A stretch of DNA of 19,699 nucleotides. Source: Bacteroidales bacterium (lineage in GTDB: Bacteria; Bacteroidota; Bacteroidia; Bacteroidales; UBA932). The stretch is from contig JAEDLE010000037.1 of NCBI GenBank assembly GCA_016295455.1, positions 1 to 19,699 of the forward strand, read 5' to 3'. The notes below the pieces were generated by a model that saw nothing but the letters and a program-made list of their open reading frames with translations, had not been told where the DNA came from and ran no database searches. Of this stretch, positions 13,883-19,699 are shown piece after piece. Every line of letters begins with the position of its first letter. The stretch's first letter is position 1. The translations under genes and the position numbers were made by a program.

Positions 13883-15950
13883 AGCCCGGATTCTGTGTAA
13901 GATTTGGATTGAGAGCTATCTGACCGAGAGGCACCTGCTCCAGATAATACTTGTCCAGCCAGCCCTTGCCGCTCGCCAGAGGGCTTGGGAGAGTGTAGAT
14001 CCATCCGCTGCCCGAAGTATTCGGACTGGCCTGGCCATTCTCCAGAATCTCATCATAATCCACGAACTGGCCCGTATATGCCCCGGTGCCGTAAGGTATG
14101 CCCTTGGACTTCACCCAGGCGCCGCACTGCTGCCTGTTCACGAAGTAAGGAGCCTTGTGCCAGCGGCACACGTCATAGAAGGAGAAGCCGCGGCCCATCA
14201 GTTCCACCAGACGCTCACGGCGTATCTCCCAGAGTACTGGCGGAACCTCATAATTGGTCCTGGCATCATATCCCCTGGTCCAGGCGGCCGTACCCTTGTC
14301 GCGGGCAGGGTCCCAGTTCTCATCTATCTCGGCCACCTTCATCGGAGCCACACCGCTCCTTTCCCTGAGCAGATTGATGCTGCGTTCCGCCGCGGCCTGG
14401 TCGAATTCACCCAGCTCGAACATTGCCTCGGCATAGTTCAGAAGCACCTCGGATATTGTGAATATGGGCTTGTCGCTCGTCTGGTAAGACTGGTTCAGCC
14501 CCTTCTCCCAGGAGGTGTAAGGTTTCCAGAAATAGTAGCCGGTAAGACAACGCATGTAATTGTCAGTCTGGGAGTACTTGGTTATGTTCGGTGCCGAGTG
14601 CTGCATCGAATTGGTGTGGTTGTGGCCCGGCACACGCTTGCTGCCCAGAGTCACGTCACCGCCTCCGTCATAGCACTTTCTGTTCGGACCGAAATAATCG
14701 ATATACCTGCGGAACTTTATGGAATCAGCCTCGGTGACAATGAAATTGTTCTTGCCGTTGAGACCCTCGCCCACTTTCCAGAATGTCCACTGAGGGAAGG
14801 TGGTGACATAGTCAGGGTTGTCGAACTTCCCTACCTTTGCCTGCACCGGCGGCTGGAAGCATATGGGGAGACGCGGGTCCCTGTCCTCGAAAACATCCCA
14901 GAGATCCTTGCCCTCACCGCCCTTGTAACCGGACTGTGCATTGCCGATGGGACGGCCATTCGCCATCAGGAACAGGTCTATGGTCGCCTGGGGAGCGTCG
15001 GTGGTATGCGCAGCGACGTGAACAAAGTCGCTGTAGCGGTGCATCAGCAGCCCCTCGACGTACTGCTTGTACATTATTATGCCAGGAACCCCTTCAAGAC
15101 TCTCGGAAGTCTCCTCATTGTCCCAGCCTGCGGCAGGATAGGAATCATTGCCGTTCCCCTTGCAGAGCGTCGGATATGATGCCATAAGTTCCAGGGATAC
15201 AGAGACGCATCTGCGGAGATAGTCCTCATACGGCTCATCCAGACCGTGATACTTCGCGAATGTACCCTCACGGAGCAGGAAACGGCTCAGTGCTGCGCGG
15301 CAGGCGTCGGCATTCAAGGCATTGTCCCCGTCAGCCGAACAGTCCCCGATGTTGGCTATGGCATATTCAAGCCTGTTGATGATACTGTCTGCAACCTCAC
15401 GTCGGGGAGTGCGCGGACCATAGGCTTCCGGACTCTCGTCATTGAGCACCGAGGTGATGTAGGGGATATCGCCATATTTTGAGACCAGCTCCATATACCA
15501 CCAGGAATGAAAGAAGTATCCCACTGATTTCCAGTGCTTTCTCTGAGTCTCGTTGAGATTTCCGTCATCCAGGTGGCTGAGCATGACGTTGACTGAGCGG
15601 ATGGGGCCGAAGTCCCAGTGGTTGCTGGCGGTTACCTGCGCGACAGTCTGCATCGCATATGGGTTCTGCCAGAGTTCGCGGTCACTCATTATGCCGCTGT
15701 AATGGTCACCGTAATACTGTCCGCTGGCGTGGTACTTGCCGCCGCTGTAGTTCGTAGCGATGCGTGCATCGGTGAAAAGGCCGTAGCACTTGTACATATA
15801 CGCCCGGAAATTGTCGTAGGTCTGGAAGGCGTTGCTCTCCACCAGCGTACCCGACGGATATTTCTCGAGATAGGAGCCGTCACAGGAGAAAAGCAGGACA
15901 AGGGACGCAACAGCGCATATGATGAACTTGCAATCGAATGTATATCTCAT
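13869..15950 (-). CDS. susD: SusD/RagB-family glycan-binding outer-membrane lipoprotein
   Basis: The protein is 693 residues, on the long side for the family. A signal peptide ends at the candidate lipidated Cys23 (LVLLFSCDGS). The N-terminal part has the helical SusD layout, with YPSGTLVESNAFQTYDNFRAYMY matching the usual start and NVMLSHL and VGYFFHSWWYMELV further on. The C-terminal signature IRRERLVELMGRG (576-588) followed by FSFYDVCRWH is characteristic. It caps the SusC transporter at the cell surface and binds the glycan before uptake. It starts 27 bp after the susC stop and overlaps the fucosidase gene. The symbol is used in the family sense; the substrate is inferred from the fucosidase only. 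Confidence 0.93.
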   Translation of the reverse strand: MRYTFDCKFIICAVASLVLLFSCDGSYLEKYPSGTLVESNAFQTYDNFRAYMYKCYGLFTDARIATNYSGGKYHASGQYYGDHYSGIMSDRELWQNPYAMQTVAQVTASNHWDFGPIRSVNVMLSHLDDGNLNETQRKHWKSVGYFFHSWWYMELVSKYGDIPYITSVLNDESPEAYGPRTPRREVADSIINRLEYAIANIGDCSADGDNALNADACRAALSRFLLREGTFAKYHGLDEPYEDYLRRCVSVSLELMASYPTLCKGNGNDSYPAAGWDNEETSESLEGVPGIIMYKQYVEGLLMHRYSDFVHVAAHTTDAPQATIDLFLMANGRPIGNAQSGYKGGEGKDLWDVFEDRDPRLPICFQPPVQAKVGKFDNPDYVTTFPQWTFWKVGEGLNGKNNFIVTEADSIKFRRYIDYFGPNRKCYDGGGDVTLGSKRVPGHNHTNSMQHSAPNITKYSQTDNYMRCLTGYYFWKPYTSWEKGLNQSYQTSDKPIFTISEVLLNYAEAMFELGEFDQAAAERSINLLRERSGVAPMKVAEIDENWDPARDKGTAAWTRGYDARTNYEVPPVLWEIRRERLVELMGRGFSFYDVCRWHKAPYFVNRQQCGAWVKSKGIPYGTGAYTGQFVDYDEILENGQASPNTSGSGWIYTLPSPLASGKGWLDKYYLEQVPLGQIALNPNLTQNPGYEEE

Positions 15951-15977
15951 ATGGTTTCTCTTTTATATATGCTTATG

Positions 15978-18956
15978 TCAGAATGAAATCCTGGCTCCGA
16001 ACGACCAGGTGCGGTAAAATGGGTAAGCCCACTTGAGAGACTCGGGATCATAGCCTTCAGGAAGCGACGAGAAGGTTGCCAGGTTCTCACAGCTGGCAAA
16101 TATGCGGAGGGCCTGCACGACACGGGTGCGCGCCAGCATCCTCTGAGGGAAAGAGTAGCTGAGCGTCGCATTCTTGATGCGCATGTATGCGCCATTCTGC
16201 AGTGTCCTGTCGCTGGCTCGCATATTCGAGCCCGCGTTCCGGAGCTGGTCGTATATGCGCGGAAGTGCCGCGTCCGGATTCTCCGCCACCATATAGTCAG
16301 GGTCGGCAGGATCGTAACTCTTCGCCCTCCAGTAGTCAGTCTGGTTGGCATATACGGCTGAGAAAGGATAGTCGCTGCGGTCGGATGCGCCGAACGGGAA
16401 GATTGCCGATGAAGGGAGATAGCAGTCCCTCTTTGCGACACCCTGGAGCATCATTCTGAAATCCAGCCCTTTCCAGGAAAGGGCGATGCGTGCACCGAAC
16501 TCGAAGCGAGGGGTTGAGTTGCCGATGATCCTGAGGTCACCGTGGTCATCGAGGGTGTTCGAGCCTGCATTGACCGTGTTGTTGTCGTCATAATTCCTGA
16601 ACTTGAGGTCTCCTGGCCTGGCGCTGTAACCGTCAAGCGCAGGAACGCCTTCCTTCAAGATCCAGACACCGTTCCTGGCCTGTTCAAGATCGAAGTCGTC
16701 TATGCTGTAGTAACCGTCGGACACATAGCCCCACAGTTCTCCGAGAGTCTTGCCTACATAATTGTAACTCAGATTGTTGCTCTCATTTTTGAACTTGGTG
16801 ATACGGGAGCGGTGGTCATATAGGTTGAAGCCCAGTTCATAGCCGAAACCGCCTATGCGGTCATTCCAGCCCAGCGAGAGTTCCCAGCCCTCGGTCTCCA
16901 TATCCGAGACATTCTGCAGAGGGGCCGAGGTTCCGACAACAGACGGGAGCTCCACTCCATTGCCGAGCATGCCTGTGGTACTGCGCCTGTACCAGTCGAA
17001 TACGGCTGAAAACCTGTGGCGGAAAGCATGGAGATCGATGCCGAAATCAAGGGTGCTGACCGTCTCCCAAGTATAATTCGCGCGCACCAGGCCAGGAGTG
17101 GATATGATGTTGACGAGTTCACCCTTGTCCAGCCACACATTGCTTTCGCTTATGCTCATGCCCGCGATGAAACCGTATGGCGAGATGTTCTGGTTGCCTA
17201 TCGAACCCCAGGATGCGCGGAACTTGAGATTGTCCACGACTGGACGCATCCAGCTCATGAAGGACTCGTCACTGATTCTCCAACCAGCCGATACTGAAGG
17301 GAAAAGACCGAAGCGGTTGCTCTTCGGGAACTTGCTGGATCCGTCATAACGGGCATTCATCTCAACCAGATAGCGTCCCTGCCAGTTATATGCAAGACGA
17401 CCGAACACGCCCCTCACGCTATACTCCGTCAGACCGTTGGCCACGGTCTTGTTGCCAGAGGCTCCCTGAAGGGAAGGCACCGTGAGCACGGTCTGCCCGA
17501 GGGCGCTGCAATTCACATATGAATAGCTGTCGCTCTCCTGGTTGAAGCCGAGCATAGCGATGAAATTGTGCCCGTTCCTCTTCAGTTCATAGTTGCCATA
17601 TACATTGAGGGCGTCATATCTGTCCTTGGATGTGTTATATACGAATTTGTCCTGACCGGGAGCCGGAAGCACACGGACCGCAAGCTGCGCGTCTGCAACC
17701 GTCTGCTGCCCTGTGTATGAATTGCTGACCGCGTCTTTCTGCTGGTAGGTGTATTCCGCCACGAGCGACAGGTTCCTGACAGGACGGAGTACAGACTTGA
17801 GGGAGACGCGGGGTATGGATGTGGAGGAAACGGACGCAGGCTGGTACAGACAGGCATTACGCGGTGAGTCGATCAGCAGGTCTTCGTCCGTGCCGGTAAT
17901 CTCCTTCGGCATGTAACCCTCAGGATACCAGTTGATGAGCTTGACCGAATATGGATCCCTGAAAGTCACGAGTATCGAACTGCGGGACTGGTTGCTGTAT
18001 GATATGGTCGCCTCCTGGGTGAACCAGTCCGTCACATCCGATGCGATGAACGCACTGAGAGATTTGCGCGAGTAGGTATCCTTCGAGCCGACCATAGGAC
18101 CGTCATCGTGACTAATGGAACCGGATAGCCTGTAACGAACGTTTCCTGCACCTCCGGATACGGAAAGGCTGTGGTTCTTCAACACACCCGATTCCAGGGC
18201 ATTCCCCAGCACATCCCCTTCCTTGAGGAAATAGACGGCACCGTCTTCATCCCTGAATATGCCGTTGTCATAAACTCCCTGGAGTGTTCCGCCACGGTAC
18301 TGTCCCAGCAGTTCCTCCCATCTTGTCAGCTGACCGTTGCCCGCCCAGTACTGACTGCTGAAGCCGGCTTCCCTGTAGGCCGCGATATAATCGTCAAGCG
18401 AAGCCTGGCGAGGTCTGCCTATGCTCCTCTCGAAACCGAGATTGAAACCGTATTCCAGCTTGACCGGCTGGTTCGCAAGTGGATGTTTCGTGGTGATGAG
18501 TATGACTCCGCCTGCGGCACGCGCGCCGTAGATGGCGGCGGAAGCTGCGTCCTTGAGGACCGTTACGCTGGCTATGTCATCCGGGTTGAGGGAATTGAGG
18601 TCTCCCTGGGTATTGTCGATGAGCACCAGCGGCGAGCCGCCGTTCAGGCTGAGCGTACCTCTGATATTGAAATTTTTGGGTTGCCCCGGAGATGAGCCAC
18701 CTGACACGGTGAGTCCCGGTACAGCTCCCTGCATTGCGGCAGAGAGGCTTATGAGGGGACGGTCTCCAAGCACAGCCTCCATATCGACTTGAGAAATGGA
18801 GCCGGTAAGGTTGACCTTCTTCTGCTGTGTGAATCCGACGAAGACCAGTTCCTCGATGGTGAGGGTGTCAGCCGGCTGGGCAGGAATCTGCGCGAAGCTG
18901 AGGACAGGCGCAAGGAGCAATATGCTCAGGACGGCAGTTCTGATAGTAGATTGCAT
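15978..18956 (-). CDS. susC: SusC/RagA-family TonB-dependent transporter lacking the N-terminal carboxypeptidase-like domain
   Basis: The protein is 992 residues. The signal peptide ends near LSFAQ (19-23). It is followed almost at once by the TonB-box-like stretch EELVFVGFTQQKKVNLTGS (35-53) and the plug: GAVPGLTVSGGSSPGQP, FNIRGTLSLNGGSPLVLID, and DDIASVTVLKDAASAAIYGARAAGGVILITTK (126-157). The beta-barrel fills the rest and ends in the aromatic strand WSFGARISF. Most SusC proteins carry a beta-sandwich domain of 80-100 residues between signal and TonB box; here there is no room for it. The space upstream to the next gene is only 93 bp, so no missing part lies there. It is the first gene of the susC-susD-fucosidase operon and imports oligosaccharides across the outer membrane. 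Confidence 0.95.
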   Translation of the reverse strand: MQSTIRTAVLSILLLAPVLSFAQIPAQPADTLTIEELVFVGFTQQKKVNLTGSISQVDMEAVLGDRPLISLSAAMQGAVPGLTVSGGSSPGQPKNFNIRGTLSLNGGSPLVLIDNTQGDLNSLNPDDIASVTVLKDAASAAIYGARAAGGVILITTKHPLANQPVKLEYGFNLGFERSIGRPRQASLDDYIAAYREAGFSSQYWAGNGQLTRWEELLGQYRGGTLQGVYDNGIFRDEDGAVYFLKEGDVLGNALESGVLKNHSLSVSGGAGNVRYRLSGSISHDDGPMVGSKDTYSRKSLSAFIASDVTDWFTQEATISYSNQSRSSILVTFRDPYSVKLINWYPEGYMPKEITGTDEDLLIDSPRNACLYQPASVSSTSIPRVSLKSVLRPVRNLSLVAEYTYQQKDAVSNSYTGQQTVADAQLAVRVLPAPGQDKFVYNTSKDRYDALNVYGNYELKRNGHNFIAMLGFNQESDSYSYVNCSALGQTVLTVPSLQGASGNKTVANGLTEYSVRGVFGRLAYNWQGRYLVEMNARYDGSSKFPKSNRFGLFPSVSAGWRISDESFMSWMRPVVDNLKFRASWGSIGNQNISPYGFIAGMSISESNVWLDKGELVNIISTPGLVRANYTWETVSTLDFGIDLHAFRHRFSAVFDWYRRSTTGMLGNGVELPSVVGTSAPLQNVSDMETEGWELSLGWNDRIGGFGYELGFNLYDHRSRITKFKNESNNLSYNYVGKTLGELWGYVSDGYYSIDDFDLEQARNGVWILKEGVPALDGYSARPGDLKFRNYDDNNTVNAGSNTLDDHGDLRIIGNSTPRFEFGARIALSWKGLDFRMMLQGVAKRDCYLPSSAIFPFGASDRSDYPFSAVYANQTDYWRAKSYDPADPDYMVAENPDAALPRIYDQLRNAGSNMRASDRTLQNGAYMRIKNATLSYSFPQRMLARTRVVQALRIFASCENLATFSSLPEGYDPESLKWAYPFYRTWSFGARISF

Positions 18957-18974
18957 TCTGTTTGTCTGAGTATT

Positions 18975-18982
18975 TAAACATA
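18975..18982 (-). promoter_or_regulatory. possible -7 box of the susC operon
   Basis: TATGTTTA on the - strand is one base off TAnnTTTG and lies 18 bp before the susC ATG. No matching -33 box is seen, so the call is weak and activation by a regulator may be needed. Confidence 0.3.
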
Positions 18983-19018
18983 ATTATTAAAAACGGCGCA
19001 TAATAGTAAAAAAACAAT

Positions 19019-19026
19019 TAGATTTG
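19019..19026 (+). promoter_or_regulatory. -7 box of the second stand-alone receiver gene
   Basis: TAGATTTG matches TAnnTTTG exactly and lies 23 bp before the ATG at 19050. No clear -33 TTTG is present at 19-21 bp upstream. It shares the 93-bp divergent region with susC. Confidence 0.45.
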
Positions 19027-19049
19027 TGCCCATATAGGCAATTTGACTT

Positions 19050-19427
19050 ATGAACAGCAACAATCAGCCGGTAATACTTGTCTTAGATGACATTCCGACC
19101 AACATCGTACTCGTGAAAGCCCTCCTCAAAAGCAAGAATTATGAGGTGATTTCGGCCAAGACCGGAACGGAAGCCCTTGCCCTGGCAGAGGAGAGACAAC
19201 CTGACGTAATACTCCTGGACATAATGATGCCTGTGATGGACGGCTACGAGGTCCTCGCGAGACTCCGCTCGAACGAAAAGACTAAAGACTTAAAGGTCAT
19301 AATGTTATCAGCTCTTGCGAGTGAAGAAGACATAACGAAGTCGGTGGAGCTCGGAGCCGACGGTTACCTCACAAAACCCCTGGTCGCGAGAAAGCTCTAC
19401 GAGGAACTTGAAAAATTCACGAGATAG
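19050..19427 (+). CDS. stand-alone response regulator receiver protein (CheY-like)
   Basis: The protein is 125 residues, a single receiver domain without an output domain. The acidic pair is Asp13/Asp14 in VLDDIPTN, the phospho-acceptor is Asp57 in LLDIMMPVMDGYEVL, Ser87 stands at the conserved Ser/Thr and Lys109 is in LTKP. All catalytic positions are intact. It resembles the receiver at 6872-7288 (DDIPxN, then LL-D-x-MMP-V-x-DG), and both look like detached hybrid-kinase receivers. It is divergent from the susC operon, so a link to glycan sensing is possible. No kinase lies beside it; the four kinase-like genes earlier in the window are candidates. It is followed by its own terminator. Confidence 0.92.
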   Translation: MNSNNQPVILVLDDIPTNIVLVKALLKSKNYEVISAKTGTEALALAEERQPDVILLDIMMPVMDGYEVLARLRSNEKTKDLKVIMLSALASEEDITKSVELGADGYLTKPLVARKLYEELEKFTR

Positions 19428-19478
19428 AACTCTTCCGGTCTGACGGACAATCCGGGATCGGAGTATGGCCAAACTGAT

Positions 19479-19514
19479 AAGCTCCCTTTGTCAAACGACA
19501 TCGGGAGCTTTTTT
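19479..19514 (+). terminator. rho-independent terminator of the receiver gene
   Basis: AAGCTCCC (19479-19486) pairs perfectly with GGGAGCTT (19503-19510), followed by four more T. It lies about 50 bp after the stop of the receiver gene. Confidence 0.85.
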
Positions 19515-19699
19515 CCCAAATCTGCAAAATGCCTTTTTGTCAAAATTTCAATCAGCTAGTTATCAATAGGTTACCCCACCCCATTTAATCACTTGTCTAT
19601 TTGTACAAACAGGCATGTCCTGAATTTTACATAAAAAGTCCCGTTTGATATAGTTTCATTTTTATCAAAATTGCAACTTTGCGTAACAAAAACGGAAGC
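19515..19699. other. AT-rich intergenic region with a TTTGTACAAA palindrome
   Basis: There is no gene in this end stretch. The perfect palindrome TTTGTACAAA (19600-19609) extends as an interrupted symmetry to TG at 19594 and CA at 19615. CAACTTTG (19674-19681) is a poor match to a -7 box and could belong to a gene beyond the window's end. Confidence 0.35.

Noticed and set aside
14157..15179. A 340-codon open frame opposite susD
   Set aside because: It lies fully inside a clear SusD gene on the other strand and shows no family motif.

Overview
The window reads as chromosomal DNA of a Bacteroidales bacterium. The evidence is a SusC/SusD pair with an exported GH29 fucosidase, a fimbrillin-type lipoprotein, an AraC regulator anchored in the membrane, and promoters of the Bacteroidetes type (TTTG, 19-21 bp, then TAnnTTTG) with no clear Shine-Dalgarno sites. 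Genus is not resolvable by eye. No tRNA, rRNA, CRISPR array, transposase or integrase was seen.

Layout. (1) 1-9671 is a dense signalling block. It holds a histidine kinase (HK) with a helical-repeat sensor (132-2039, +); an HK and a degenerate HK, both with a binding-protein-like sensor, in one overlapping operon (6676-4349 and 4352-2043, -); a stand-alone receiver (6872-7288, +); and a soluble HK that looks multi-PAS (9671-7299, -). (2) 9672-10282 has no gene. It carries a cluster of CAATTG palindromes, a promoter-like block and a strong hairpin, and may encode a small RNA. (3) 10283-12221 is a divergent pair: a membrane AraC-type regulator (-) and a fimbrillin-like lipoprotein (+), with inverted repeats between them. 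(4) 12341-18956 (-) is a minimal polysaccharide utilization locus, susC-susD-GH29. Its SusC lacks the usual N-terminal domain. (5) 19050-19427 (+) is a second stand-alone receiver, divergent from susC, followed by a terminator and an AT-rich stretch with a palindrome.

How it may work together (inference). Bacteroidales often place sensor, kinase, receiver and AraC output in one hybrid protein. Here the same kinds of part are separate: three intact kinases, one pseudokinase, two free receivers and one membrane AraC protein. No receiver in the window has a DNA-binding domain. The receivers carry the DDIPxN pattern common in hybrid-kinase receivers, so they may relay phosphate between partners. 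Fucose-containing glycan would be bound and imported by SusCD after trimming by the fucosidase.

The two most unusual points are the tandem HK pair, in which the second copy has lost its phospho-acceptor histidine and the motifs of its ATP lid but kept a full-length frame, and the duplicated promoter-like block (9986-10061 and 11258-11334), one copy facing the fimbrillin gene and the other a gene-less structured stretch.
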